Below, piece after piece: positions 20,602 to 31,318 of a stretch of 64,000 nt of DNA. Position numbers and translations under genes: made by a program. The stretch lies in NCBI GenBank assembly GCA_029237695.1, contig CM055274.1, positions 65,407,484-65,471,483 on the forward strand, read 5' to 3'. The stretch is from Conchocele bisecta (lineage: Eukaryota; Mollusca; Bivalvia; Lucinida; Thyasiridae). The notes beneath the pieces were generated by a model. It did not search any database, was not told where the DNA came from, and worked only from the letters and a program-made list of their open reading frames with translations. Each line of letters begins with the position of its first letter. The stretch's first letter is position 1.

Positions 20602-21484
20602 GACTGCATATACTTAACATCTGATCTCTGATCATGTAGTCTAGTACTCCTTCATATGTTCTATTCACCTTACCTAACTCAAACCATCTATCTAAATAGT
20701 TCTTTGACCGACTGACATATTGCACAAATGATTCACTGTGATCAGGTTTGGTGTTTTTGAACATGCGTCTGAACCCATCTTCCGTTAGATCAAAACATTT
20801 CAACAATGCGGATTTCAACTTATCATAGTCAAGAGCATCATCAATAGGTAGTCTAGAATATACATCTAATGCCTTGCCCTTCAATAAAGCACTCAAGTGT
20901 AGTGACCACTTTTCTTTCCCCCACCTTTGAATGGCTGCGTACCTCTCAAATCTAGCTAAGTAGCTATCCATGTTGTCATTATTCTGATCAAAATGTGGCA
21001 GCTTCGGACCGAATGCTCTGCCATAGTCCCTATCATGTCTATCTTCATCTACTACTCCACCCCTTTCTACTTTTGCCATTTCTACCTGGTGCTTAGTGTC
21101 TAGTTCTCGCAATTTGAATTCTAGAGCTAACTGTGCTTCATTGGCTAAACGATGTGATTCCTTATCTAACCGCGCAGCATCTAATCTATCTTTCTCCATC
21201 TGTCGCTCAACTTCCTTAGCTAACTGCTCAGCATCTAACCTATCTTTCTCAGCCTGTCGCTCAACCTCTTTAGCCAACTGCTCAGTATCTAACCTATCTT
21301 TCTCCATCTGTCACTCAACCTCTTTAGCCAACCGCTCAGCCTCTTTAGCCAACCACTCAGCATCTAACCTATCTTTCTCAGCCTGCCTAGCCTCTAGTCT
21401 TTCCTGTCTTTCTCTCTCTTGCTCTTCTTTTACAAAGGCCCTTAACTCTGAATCTGCTAGCCCCAAGCTTTTGCCTATCTCCAT
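20564..21484 (-). pseudogene. gag: Gag N-terminal and capsid-like region
   Basis: The ATG at 21484 starts MEIGKSLGLADSELRAF. A coiled-coil region follows with repeats of EKDRLDAEQLAKEVERQ (four to five copies of about 17-19 codons). Codon 58 is TGA at 21313-21311; the equivalent codon in sister repeats is CGA, so this looks like a CpG-to-TpG decay. The frame then runs from 21307 through a retrotransposon-gag domain (LPHFDQNNDNMDSYLARFER near 21000; FDLTEDGFRRMFKN) and ends at 20564. It overlaps the next frame by 38 bp, and the homology continues there, so a one-base shift near 20590 breaks Gag upstream of the zinc knuckle. Gag forms the particle shell. Confidence 0.85.
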
Positions 21485-22156
21485 TAGCTCCTAAATGGAC
21501 GACAATCTCACTCTCAACTCAACTCCGGATTATCGATTTACACGCTTTACCCGACGGTACACAAGGTCTCTAGCACTCAAATCACTTGGTGATTTGTGCG
21601 AGTCTCTTGCTTCACGTCTATAAGGTTAAGGTAAATCAATCCGGTCTCTACTCCTAACGACGGTATAAGTTTCTCAATCGGGTAAGTCAATCCGGTATAT
21701 GTATGGTCTAATGTAATGGTATATTTACAATTCCCACTCTATGGTACTGGACACAAATATTGGGGACTGGTTATAGACACCTGGCAGGACATAGTATTGT
21801 TCATACACAATATAATAGTGATAGTAATCTCGCCTCAGATGTAGAAGTGTCTAGTGATAACCTAGAACACCCGCTGTGCCATCATCACAGGGAGGTACTG
21901 TTCAACAAATCAAAAGTTACAATGACCCTTGCATCAACTATCTCACAAAATCGTCTCAACTCTATACACTTCTGTACCTAGGTAGTCAAATAATGTATGT
22001 GGTGATGTATTAGTGCCTAAGTGTTGGAGGGCATCTTACCTTAACTCCCAATGCAAACAAATACAAGATTGAATTTTGACGACACTAGGGGTACAGCTAT
22101 TCTAGCCGCCTTACTTCAACTGCTTTGAAGAAACTGATTATAAAAGAGGAAACAAA
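21485..22156 (-). other. 5' leader of the retrotransposon
   Basis: About 670 bp between the primer-binding site and the Gag start. Only short frames are present, and I found no recognisable domain. Leader RNA usually carries packaging signals, but none can be assigned by eye. Confidence 0.5.
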
Positions 22157-22173
22157 CCCCATTTCTGACACCA
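22157..22173 (-). other. Primer-binding site, probably tRNA-Leu
   Basis: On the minus strand TGGTGTCAGAAATGGGG begins one base after the 5' LTR. It is complementary to a tRNA 3' end of the form ...TTCTGACACCA, as in animal tRNA-Leu. The tRNA assignment is from general knowledge and needs a tRNA comparison. Confidence 0.65.
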
Positions 22174-22174
22174 T

Positions 22175-24699
22175 TGTCAAGGTCATTACCAAGGTCAGGA
22201 ATGATCGAGACAAATTGTCTCCCCTATTATCATATGAACCAAGTATACTTCAATTGTTATGACGTTATGCCCAATATAGCTTGATCTGACGAACGAAAAG
22301 TGGTAACAATGCAGTTGAAGTGTAATGGATAGGCTAGAGTAGATAAGTACACGTAGTCACTTAATCACTTATAATGTACACTATATTACATGGGGAACAC
22401 ACAGGAATACATGATACATTGATATGCGAACATCACTGTACTGTGCATGATACTATTCAATTACAAGGTTGTAAGCCAATCGACTTTTATACTTTAACGC
22501 AACTTAAAAGCTATAGACGAATAAACTCAGTATGTGGTATCTCAATGGTCCAGTAGTGGACAATAGTATGAATGCACAAGTACTTTGATGGTCGCTAATC
22601 AAAGTGAAATAACATACAAGTATAACATGGCAGAACGAACATTGGAGGACAAATGACAATCATCTGAGCTACCCCAGTGCTGGCGTATCTCAATAGATAG
22701 TGGTAACCTCTGAGTATCAAGGTCCCAAGGTCTGCCTCACCCGCAGTATGAGGTCTAGTCACCAATATGGCTATTATCCAACTTCAAGTGGATTAATCCA
22801 TAAACAATATATGTAGTCTTACTACAATCCCTTAGCCATGATATGCCATGATAGGAGTATTACCATACACTATCAAAGTATACATATGTATTGCCTATGC
22901 AATGTATTTCCAAAGTCTGAATGTCATAAGTCAAAGCCGGATGTGGTTACATCACATGATAGTCAATAACGATAATGTTCAGGAAGCTTGTACCGGAAGT
23001 AAAGTTCCAAAAGTAGTATTATTTCCGGAAATGGTGGACCAGATGTAAAGTTCCTATGGTATCACTCGACTGTAGCAACCCGGATGTGGTGGACCGGATG
23101 TAAAGTATCCATGGTGAATCAATGGGTTGTAATACCGGAAGTGGTAGACCGGATGTAAAGTTCCGATATAATACAAATGGCGATTATCACGTTGGCTAAG
23201 ACGCCGGGAAAAGTTTCACTTAGGTGACATTCAACTCGGTGGTAGTATAATGATATGATATGTGTGTATGGCGTTTCACTTCACTAATCTATGGCTGTGA
23301 CTGTCTGCTGAACGCGATGTAGCAATCACACACTGCTCTATACAGGCCTGTACCCGGAGCTGCTACACACACTGTGCCAGACAGACGTACGGACACTCGG
23401 ACGACCCGGTACTCTTCACTGACTGGGGTCTGCCCTCAACGAGTGGACCAAAAGTCCAATGTGGCTCGCTGAAGCGATCTCAAGAGGCTACAAAATGAAA
23501 TGAGCCTCCAATTACTGGACGAATACGCACAGACAGACAAACAGGATGCACAACAGACTAAAACGGGAATCGAACAACGGCAGTTCACAGCTGAAATAAA
23601 ATGTTGTAGGTACATACCAAAATCCTCCGTGTCACTGGTGAATACAGTACTATTCTTCTGTTACCAGAAAATATGTGTCCCACCAACACATAGCGAGACA
23701 TCGTTTATATACGCACCAGTGAAATCACGCACGGAATAATGGATATGCCTACCCCTCGTTCGACATCTCACATAAATATTACAAAACCATGGCTTTTGCC
23801 ATTTCACCCGTGGGTTATATTTGGCATAAATATATGTTCCCACGCCATAAATTCAACCAAACTAGTGTACAGCCCTCGCGGAATAAATACCATCCAACAT
23901 GGTACATCCCACACTACCATAAATCTGTACACTATAGACCCAGATCTCATAATCCGAAATCTACTCGACTGGTCTCGACATGCGAAGGTCGCTTTTTGGC
24001 CCCGCCAAATCCCTCCATATCGGTCCTATGGGCTGTACACTCAAATGAGAGTGTAGCACATAATAAACTCAAATATCGTGGTCATTTACGGAAATATCAC
24101 GACACAAAGCATCACCCGTATGGGATCTGATATATCCGTGTTGGCCAGTACCAGGCTATGCTGAAACACTAACCCGTAGCATACATAACAGGGCAGACCA
24201 TGGTATGGTCTGCGCTATATACTGGCTTCACCTACAGAAGGTCCCTTATCTGGTGAACAACTGACACGCGGACAAACTCGGCCGGCACGGATAGTGGACA
24301 TCCGTAATACTAAAAGGGGTCTTTTCCCTAGCGAAACCAGCACACGCAGTCAACGAGTTCTCTACCACACACATGCATAGTCTGTGGCAAATATGGCGTG
24401 ACATCAGTAAAACATTGCTCATAAAATGGACATGTATTTAAATCCGCAAAAAGGACACGCATAAACGTATTTCCACCAATACAACATAAGCCCCGTTATT
24501 ACACGCACATTGTACATGGCAAATGTACATGCTAAATCACAGGTATGTAAAAATCACAGGTGTGTGAAATCACAGGTATGTGGAATCACAGGTATGTGAA
24601 ATCAATAGTACGCACAACAATACAACACAGTACCACACATCACAAATATCCAATTATACGGAAATCCGGAATGTACAAGAATGCACGTGTCACGCGACA
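22175..24699 (-). repeat. 5' LTR of the retrotransposon
   Basis: 2,525 bp with the same TG...CA termini as the 3' LTR. It contains the extra 18 bp around TTCAATTACAAGGTTGTA near 22450. Its outer edge is followed by CAGGT, the target duplication. Confidence 0.92.
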
Positions 24700-25512
24700 C
24701 AGGTAACATACGGCCACTAATCACTGACATTCCAGTCAACACACGGCGACTAGTCAGTAAAATTACAGTCAACACACGGCGATTAATCACCTACATTACA
24801 GTCAACACACGACAATTAGACACTAAAATTACAGTCAACACAGTGACTAACCTGACATTACTGTCAACACACGATGACTAATCACTAACATTCCAGTCAA
24901 CACACGGCGACTAATAACTGAAATTACAGTCAACACACGGCGACTAATCACTGACATTTACAGTAGACACACAGTGACTATCCACTGACATTACCGTCAA
25001 CCACGGTGACTAATCACTAACAACTAATCACTGAAATTACAGTCAACACACGGTGAACAATCACTGACATTCCAGTCAACACACGGCCACTAATCTTTAA
25101 CATTACAGTCAACACATAGTGACTAAACTCTGACATTCCAGTCAACATACGGCGCCTAATCACTGACATTACAGTTGACACACAGTGACTAACCACTGAC
25201 ATTACAGTCAACCGCGGCGACTAATCACTAACATTCCAGTTCACACATGGCGACTAATCACTGAAATTACAGTCAACGCACGGTTAACAATCACTAACAT
25301 TCCAGTCAACACACGGCCACTAGTCTTTAACATTACAGTCAACACATAGTGACTAAACTATGACATTCCAGTCAATATACGGCGTCTAATCACTGACATT
25401 ACAGTTGACACACAGTGACTAACCACTGACATTACAGTCAACACACGGCGACTAATCACTAACATTCCAGTTCACACACGGTGACTAATCACTGAAATTA
25501 TTCATCACACGG
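24700..25512. repeat. 33-bp minisatellite, block 2
   Basis: About 24 units with variants in the final CGGCG/CGGTG/CAGTG positions and GACATTCCAG or GACATTACAG. A higher-order duplication is visible: the run at about 25040-25200 is repeated at about 25255-25450. It ends at the left terminus of Polinton 1 after CACGG. Confidence 0.85.
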
Positions 25513-25577
25513 AGTAGTATATGGGAGTCAAAATGATACGAGTTTGAAAAAAATGTATATATTTTATAGTAAAAAAA
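25513..25577 (+). repeat. Left terminal inverted repeat of Polinton 1
   Basis: AGTAGTATATGGGAGTCAAA and the following ~45 bp match the reverse complement of 32323-32387 with only a few mismatches. The AG start is the known Polinton terminus. Confidence 0.9.
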
Positions 25578-25766
25578 ACAAAAATTTGAGCCTACCCCCC
25601 CTTGCTTAACTTTTATCTCCAAAAGATGAGAATGTGGTGTTTGCGACATGAGGACGGGGAGATAGATGGCCGTATAATGGAAAAAATTCCTCCAGCGATG
25701 ACCATGGCATTTTATCTCAGGTATTAGTGCTCGTACCGTCTTAGGAACATCGAGACTGACGATACG

Positions 25767-27796
25767 ATGATCTTTCACAAGAACTCTCCGGGCAGTCCGT
25801 GGCTGAACGAGATCGTTAAAGCCGAGAGGTGGATAGCCGATAGGGAGAGAGGTCGAATGGAGATTGATAAAGTCGATAGGCCGAACATGAAATGGAGCTT
25901 CGTTAGGTGGATATCGGTCGCGATGAAGATGATCATCGGCGGGCAACAACTCCTCATGGGGGCGGGGAAACTCTCCGATTGGTTAAGACAGAAGAAGGGA
26001 ATGTATTCGGCAGACACGTACGACGACTACCTGTGTCTGTTTAGGTGCATAGCCATACATTGTGGCACGAAACCCGACTGCTGTTGCAAGGAGGCACGGG
26101 CTCTGGCTCGCGCATATCTAGGTCACGATTTTGGGCTGGGCAGTGGGGGAATCCCCCTGGACGATATTAAGAAGGTAGAAGAGAAGTTCAAGATGGGCAT
26201 TAGGGTATACAAACCCACCGATGACAGAGTGTGGTATCTCGTGAAGGTGCCTGCCAACTACGACTCGGTAGGTGCTAAGACCATGACGATAGGAATGTTT
26301 GGGGGCCACTCGTTCCTAGTCAAGAACCTTCGTAAGATGACTAACGAGTACAGGTGCACCGGGTGCCAACAACGATTCACAAAGGCATGTAACATGCAGA
26401 GGCACGCGATCACCTGCATGGGTGGGAAGACCGATGTGATATGTCCCAGCAAGAGGATAGAGACCTCAGTCGGGAACAAGAAGGCATTCTACCCCAAGGG
26501 GTACGCGAGCGCCATGTCGATTCAATTATTGGGTAGAGAGGAGAAGAGTGAGGGAAGGCACATACACCACGCGAGATGCGGGCACGGAGGCGAGAGGTGG
26601 GTGGCCGTCGAACCGGTAGACGGCTACTGCCACGAGACCAAGACCGCATTCTAGTTCCACGGGTGCTACTGGCACGGATGCCCGAGGCATTGTAGGAGAG
26701 GAAACCCGTCAGCGCTGTACAGGAGGATGCTCATCCGAGACGACGAGATAATGGAGGCGGGTTACGAGCTGGTGGTGATGTGGGAGTGCGAGTAATTGAG
26801 AGAGCGGATTCCCTGTGTTCCATCGCCCGCGGAGGCGGAGACGACTGAGTATCCTCACCAGATAGTCTATGACTTTGAGGCGTATCTCGACAAGTCGAAG
26901 GCCTCGAGATCCACCAAAGACCTGACGTACAAGGTAGAGCACGTGCCTCTATCGGTGTCGTTGGGGGATACGATGCATGAGGAGATTACCCACATATGCG
27001 AACGAGACCCCGCCGAGTTGGTAGAGAAGTTTGTGAACGAGTTGCAGAGGAGAGGTAAGGTCATCAGGGATGGAGTGAGAGAGAGGTATCTGCCGGAAGA
27101 TATGGAGATGCTGTCGAAGCCTCAGAAGGCAAAGATCGACTCGTGGATAGATAAAGTCCCGGTGGTGGGGTTCAACTGCAGCAGGTACGATCTGAACCTC
27201 ATCAAACAGTACCTCGTAGATAAGCTGGCGGCCACAGTGTCCAAGGTGATGGTCGGGAAGAGGACCAACACATGTTCCTGTTTACATCAGAGAGAGTTTA
27301 GATTCATCGACAACATACATCTGGGTCCGGGCACCACCTACGACAAGTGGGTCAAGGCGTACGACTGTAAGAAGACAAAGTCCCACTTCCCATACGAGTG
27401 GTTCGATAGCGTGGACAAGCTAGACCACCCAGGGCTGCCGGACAATCCCGAGTGGTACTCAAAGTTGAAGGGCGCGTACCTACTGTCGATATCGGAGTGG
27501 AAAGAGTGCCAGAGGGTCTTCCGAGAAAGGGGGATGAAGACGTTCCAGGAATGGTTGAGACGCTATAACGACTTGGACGTCGGACCGTTCTTGGAGGCCC
27601 TGACTAAAATGACAGGAGTTCTACAGAGGTAGGGGTGTGGACATACTCAAGGGAGGACTAGGGTCGAGGGTCAGAGAAAGCTAGTGGGGGCGCTGTCTGC
27701 CGAGAAGATGATCATATACTCCCCGCTGCTAAAGTGGTATCTGGAGCACGGTCTGGTCGTCAAGGCTGTTCATAGGGTGATAGACTAAACGCCCGG
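25767..27796 (+). pseudogene. polB: Protein-primed family B DNA polymerase (Polinton PolB), broken
   Basis: One frame from 25767 to 27632 is interrupted by TAG at 26652 and TAA at 26793. The N-terminal region has IDKVDRPNMKWSFVRW, a C2H2-like finger (CTGCQQRFTKACNMQRHAITC) and FHGCYWHGC just after the first stop. The 3'-5' exonuclease motifs follow: YDFEA, FNCSRYDLN and RRYNDLDV. A frameshift near 27610 and a deletion of roughly 200 codons compared with the PolB at 33631 remove palm motif A. A last piece, LVGALSAEKM...HRVID, runs to about 27796, where it meets the integrase remnant head to head. Motifs B and C are lost. This enzyme would replicate the element. It is clearly inactive. Confidence 0.88.
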
Positions 27797-28251
27797 AAGC
27801 GGCCGCGCCTGACAGAAACGTCGTGTTTCGCCAACAGCTGAGAGACCGCGTCCATAAACTCGTGGCCAGGATCGACCTGGAGAAGATTTGGCCATTTGAG
27901 AGGACTCCTCTTGTATATGCGGGAAAGAGCTTCGGCCACCTCCTTGGCCTCCTTTGTGGTCAGTAGCTCAGCTTCCTTATAGCGACTCGCTACGTCAACG
28001 ACTGTCAGAGCGTATTTGTACGTCTTGCGACCGACGCGATCGTGAGGGAGAAACAGGAGGTTGGCTTGGTGGACTTCGTTCGGTACCAGCACGTCGAATT
28101 TCGGACGTGGAATACTACGCGGTGCAGGCAAATAGATCTGCCAGATGGCCTGCTTCTTAAGCCATTCCTTGGCACCATTTTCAGAAACCTTGGCCGCGAG
28201 TCCCTTCCACTAGCCGCGGGGGCTGTAGTATATGTTCGTTAGACGAACGTT
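27797..28251 (-). pseudogene. Polinton retroviral-type integrase, truncated
   Basis: Minus-strand reading from about 28251 gives IYYSPRG, a TAG stop near 28213, WKGLAAKVSENGAKEWLKKQ, then PAPRSIPRPKFDVLVPNEVH. The catalytic core has D in TVVDVASRYKEAE and D in LLQVDPGHEF. The frame ends just after VSVRRGR at the junction with the PolB remnant, so the third acidic residue and the C-terminal domain are missing. Polinton integrases insert the element and make short target duplications. The deletion junction lies at or near GCGGCCGC. The TAG alone would stop translation. Confidence 0.88.
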
Positions 28252-28783
28252 AAACTTTTCTTTTTTTTTTTTTTTTTTTTTTTTTCAACCTTAAAGTTCT
28301 TTTCCATCCCGTGAAGGAACGTGAATTTATTCCTCTAAATATTCGTTTCTTGACATGTCCACGCAATAAGACGAAAACGTTAATTTACATAAAAAATAAA
28401 TCAATAACCATCGATTGCAAAACGTGATTATAATACCGTATTTTATTACCCACAAATACATTTGTGGGGTTACAAAGAGTAACGAAGTGTCACGTGACAA
28501 CAACAGCAGAACGAGGTTTCACGGCCATTACGTAACAATAAAACAGCCACTTTTAAGAGACGATTTTGGAATTTGCGAAGAAATCGACATCTCCGAGAGC
28601 CGACAGTGAGCGACAATGGAGCCATAAATTCGCTATTTCTCTGGAGAGAATTTACTGTTTGCTTACCCAGGGTGGAGGCCAAACTTAGCGAAGGCACCGG
28701 TTGTAAACTTGTTCGCCGTGTCATTGGCGTGACATTATCAATCTGTCGTCACGCCCCGGTACGACGCAAGTTCGTTTCGCAAC
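28252..28783. other. Poly-T tract and AT-rich region inside Polinton 1
   Basis: A run of about 25 T at 28260-28285 is followed by 500 bp with no recognised gene. It could hold the promoter of the downstream ORF. The T tract might mark a retrotransposed insertion, but no target duplication was found. Confidence 0.35.
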
Positions 28784-29287
28784 ATGAACAACAGTTTGGG
28801 GTTGCTTAGTGAAATAAGGAAGCGTGTAAGTGAAAGAAAACGGCTTTCTGCTGAACAAGATCGTCAGCAGACCATTTCGGAACCTATTAATCCCGTACGC
28901 AGTGACGGCGTGTGGGTAACGGAACAGCCGCTGTCTCCGACCAAATTAGCACTTTACACGGGGGCGTGGGAGTGGGCAACGTTACGTTACGCGAACGTTA
29001 AACTTTGCGCGCTAGGCGAACTGATAGTTTGCTATCAAGCTTGTGCATGTCCATCGTCTGCAAGATATTCAAACAGATCGAACAGTCTTCAACATGCTTT
29101 TGTCAGATCGTCCGGTAACTGCGTCATCAATACTAAACCTGCATGTGCTCCCCTTCCTGTTGTTCCAACACCAGATCTTCCTTTTGTTGGAACAGCAATC
29201 GGAAGTGGGGAAAGTTTCTGGTTAAATTCTGAAGGAAATTTTCTGGATCTACCAACCGCTTTGCTAATTGCAAGGGAAATGATTTAA
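28784..29287 (+). CDS. Unrecognised 167-residue protein in Polinton 1
   Basis: An intact ATG-to-TAA frame starting MNNSLGLLSEIRKRVSERKR, with a charged N-terminal helix and a Cys/Pro-containing C-terminal half (CYQACACPSSARYSN; CAPLPVVPTPDLPF). No transmembrane segment or known motif was seen. It is the only uninterrupted frame of this size in an otherwise broken element, so it may be a recent cargo gene, an unrelated insertion or a chance frame. Overlapping frames of 60-80 codons weaken the case. Codon use has not been measured. Confidence 0.35.
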   Translation: MNNSLGLLSEIRKRVSERKRLSAEQDRQQTISEPINPVRSDGVWVTEQPLSPTKLALYTGAWEWATLRYANVKLCALGELIVCYQACACPSSARYSNRSNSLQHAFVRSSGNCVINTKPACAPLPVVPTPDLPFVGTAIGSGESFWLNSEGNFLDLPTALLIAREMI

Positions 29288-29309
29288 TGCTTAATGTTTA
29301 CAATAATAA

Positions 29310-29707
29310 TTAGTATCTGACGATCTCGCGGTCTTTTTGGACATCTTTTTGGGCATCTGACGGCACATAGAAGTTTGAAAGCTGGGGCTCGGGATCCAGC
29401 GGCGGGAGATTTTGGTTTTTCTGCGGATATGCCCGCGCGTACTCGCGGATGGCGACGTAAACGTTCCGGGAAGTTTGCACGGCGTGATTCTCGCGGCGAA
29501 GATCTTTGTTGATCCAGTCCAGACGGGCGGTTCGTTTTCGGGACCATGCTGTGTGTGCGCTCTGGAGTTGTTCTACAGCTAAATCATGGTGCTTGCACTC
29601 CTCGTCTACGTCCGAGCTTCGCATAGATTCGAGAATAAAAAGGTGCTACCGCTGAATGCCAATGCATTCACCACAGCACCACCTACGAGCATTGCAATCG
29701 AAGCCAT
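29310..29707 (-). pseudogene. Polinton accessory membrane/coiled-coil protein (frameshifted)
   Basis: The frame begins at 29707 as MASIAMLVGGAVVNALAFSG, a hydrophobic Gly/Ala-rich segment, and breaks near 29620. The second part continues in another frame from KHHDLAVEQLQSAHTAWSRK, through RLDWINKDLRRENHAVQT and EPQLSNFYVPSD, to a stop at 29310. The juxtaposition of a single membrane segment and a basic amphipathic helix domain resembles a conserved unassigned small protein I associate with animal Polintons. This recollection was not checked. A frameshift inactivates it. Its neighbours on the same strand are 29758-29952 and 29956-30477. Confidence 0.6.
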
Positions 29708-29757
29708 TATAAAACTTTGTTACATCCATATATTAGCCGGTAGAATTCCAGCTTTAA

Positions 29758-29952
29758 CTAGATAATCTTGGTCCCAACTGCAGCCGCTACATCTAAGGTC
29801 ACAAGACCTACATTTCTCGCCGTCATGTCCAACTTGGGGGCGGGCCCCCCGAAGGCCATCTTTGATAGTTGAGCAAACCCGATACTGAGGCTCGATATCA
29901 CCACGGCGTGATAAACCGCATTCACTATCATTATACCACCGTATTCAGCCAT
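29758..29952 (-). CDS. Small hydrophobic Polinton protein, 64 residues
   Basis: Starts MAEYGGIMIVNAVYHAVVIS and continues SLSIGFAQLSKMAFGG, giving one long hydrophobic stretch, then KLDMTARNVGLVTLDVAAAVG. It resembles the N-terminal part of the 29310-29707 protein (M-A-x-x-G-I/A-x-V-N-A-V/L), so the two may be paralogues. It is apparently intact. It might be a virion membrane or structural component, but that is inference. Confidence 0.5.
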   Translation of the reverse strand: MAEYGGIMIVNAVYHAVVISSLSIGFAQLSKMAFGGPAPKLDMTARNVGLVTLDVAAAVGTKII

Positions 29953-29955
29953 TGC

Positions 29956-30477
29956 TTATAGTGATAACAATAAAGTTACTGCATATGAAAGGGGTCGAGA
30001 GCAGTGTTTAAATGGGGTGCAATCGGTTTCGGAACCACAGCTGGTTGTCACGAAAGGTAGTTCCAGCAGCTGTCGCTGTGGAACACCCAGAGCGCCTACA
30101 ACTACCAGACGACCAACAACCCATGGGATGATCCAGGTTGGCACCTGTTCCGCAGCGGCAGCTGCTGGAACTGCCTTCGGATGTTCCGACGGAACTGCCT
30201 TCGGACGTTCTTCCTCTACTGGAACAACTAATGACTGTTTGGCCTCTCGAAGCTCGGTGAGTATTTTATCTTGTTTAGCTTTCCGGGCAGCGGCCCCTGC
30301 CCTCCCCGCTGCCTGTCTTTTTGGGTCTTTATGTCGTTGCGGTGCAATCGAAGATTGCTGCTGCTGGAGCTGCTGCTGCTGCTGCTCTTCCATTAGCTGA
30401 TCGAGATGTTCGTTGCAGTTCATTGTACGCTTGATCTTAAGCAGTGCAATTCTGACTCGCCTCATAAGTCTTAACAT
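29956..30477 (-). pseudogene. Polinton accessory protein with DPKRQAAGRAGAAARKAKQ motif
   Basis: 173 codons. The N-terminus is basic (MLRLMRRVRIALLKIKR), then a polyglutamine run, then a highly basic Ala-rich helix KDPKRQAAGRAGAAARKAKQ, then a Pro/Ala linker and a hydrophobic segment WIIPWVVGRLVVVGALG. This combination of a KDPKR...AARKAKQ helix with a C-terminal membrane anchor recurs in animal Polintons to my knowledge. The last 25-30 residues are unlike the rest and probably out of frame. Alternative frames on the + strand here are shadows of the CAG repeat. Confidence 0.6.
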
Positions 30478-30587
30478 ATTGCCAAGCGCACCACCAGAAA
30501 ATTATGATCACCGTTATGCTCAGTTATGCATTTGTTCAGCAGTTGTTAACAAGTGTTAGGCAGTTGCTAACGATCGTTAAGCATTGT

Positions 30588-30984
30588 CTAAGCTGCGCTT
30601 AACACTTTGTAAGCAATTGGTTGATCAGTCTTTAACAGAAGCTTGGCGTACTTAGTTTCTGAAAGCATCTGTCAAACCTCCAGCCACTCCTCACGCGTTG
30701 GGATAAGGTCGTTCGAATGAGTCTCGGTCCTTGCAGTGAAAGAGGGCGACCCATTTCGTTTGCTCGCGCAGATCCTTGAGGACGGCGTTGTACTTCTGAG
30801 TGGAGATCCATACGCTTTGCTCCGCATGCCGGCCCGAAAATGCGAGCTCAGAGAGCATGTCCTTCTTTTTGGTCATCGCCGCCTTGTCTGAGCAGTCGTC
30901 AATCATGTACAGGGTGGGCTCGTCCTGAAACAGGTAGAAGGTGGCTACGGCGGTTGCACACGTGCAGCGATTAAAGCCCGTCAT
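30588..30984 (-). pseudogene. Polinton packaging ATPase (FtsK/HerA type), C-terminal part
   Basis: The frame at 30984-30691 shows the Walker B-like LYMIDDCSD, then KKKDMLSELAFSGRHAEQSV, WISTQKYNAVLKDLREQT and WVALFHCKDRDSFE. A frameshift near 30712 moves the sequence to a frame that continues DLIPTREEWLEV, a TGA, and KLLLKTDQPIAYKVL to a TAG at 30588. These are the central and C-terminal parts of the genome-packaging ATPase shared by Polintons and related viruses. The Walker A half is missing, replaced at about 30985 by minor capsid sequence on the other strand. Inactive. Confidence 0.82.
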
Positions 30985-31014
30985 AACAGTTTGGGCTGAG
31001 GAGCGGGTGCACTG

Positions 31015-31318
31015 GGCGCGGGTACCTACGAATATTCATTTGGCTCCAACGCGAGGAACAGACATACGGGATACACCATGGCAGCGTCCGGGACAGTTCT
31101 GCGAATGTCGGTCTGCTCGGTCAACTTCAAGGGACACGCTGCTACCGAGTCTGAGTGAAGTCTGGTGTCACCAAGCACTCAGGGCAGAGGTCAGGGTTTA
31201 CGATATTCGATGACACTCCAAAAGTTCCCGCGGTAGTGTTATTAACTTTGTTACAAAAATCGCTGACCAATCGAGTTCAACTACTGTAGTGACACTGTTA
31301 ATAGAACTTGATTTATGA
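31015..31318 (+). pseudogene. Probable Polinton minor capsid (penton-like) protein remnant
   Basis: A plus-strand segment reads GTYEYSFGSNARNRHTGYTM, ASGTVLRMSVCSVNFKGH, then stops at 31148-31150. After a break another frame gives VINFVTKIADQSSSTTVVTL and LIELDL before TGA at 31316. An N-R-x-T-G-Y-T...SSG-x-[IV]-LR block early, and a short C-terminus ending LLIEL-[DE]-L, fit the single jelly-roll penton-like protein of Polintons as I remember it. The middle is missing. The stop overlaps the start of the next gene (TTATGATGG). The call depends on short motifs. Confidence 0.5.

Larger units (their letters stand above)
14168..24699 (-). mobile_element. Complete Gmr1-like Ty3/gypsy LTR retrotransposon
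   Basis: A 10,532-bp element with two long LTRs, flanked on both sides by the 5-bp target duplication CAGGT (14163-14167 and 24700-24704), inserted in the 33-bp minisatellite. Internal order on the minus strand is PBS, Gag, zinc knuckle, protease, integrase, reverse transcriptase, RNase H, polypurine tract. Integrase before RT is unusual for Ty3/gypsy elements and is the diagnostic feature of the Gmr1 group first described from cod. The LTRs differ by roughly 34 substitutions and three indels by eye, so insertion is fairly recent. Gag has a nonsense codon, and several frameshifts interrupt gag and pol, so this copy looks non-autonomous. Confidence 0.9.

Noticed and set aside
24700..25512. The 33-bp array as a CRISPR array
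   Set aside because: There are no unique spacers; the entire unit repeats. The setting is eukaryotic with no cas genes.
25485..25949. 154-codon minus-strand frame at the Polinton 1 left end
   Set aside because: Antisense to the PolB start and running through the TIR and minisatellite; no motif.
27795..27805. GCGGCCGC at the PolB/integrase junction as a cloning scar
   Set aside because: The flanks are both Polinton sequence with natural decay, and no vector sequence is present. Most likely coincidence at a deletion junction.
30017..30400. 127-codon plus-strand Cys/Ser-rich frame
   Set aside because: Antisense shadow of the polyglutamine-containing Polinton protein on the minus strand.
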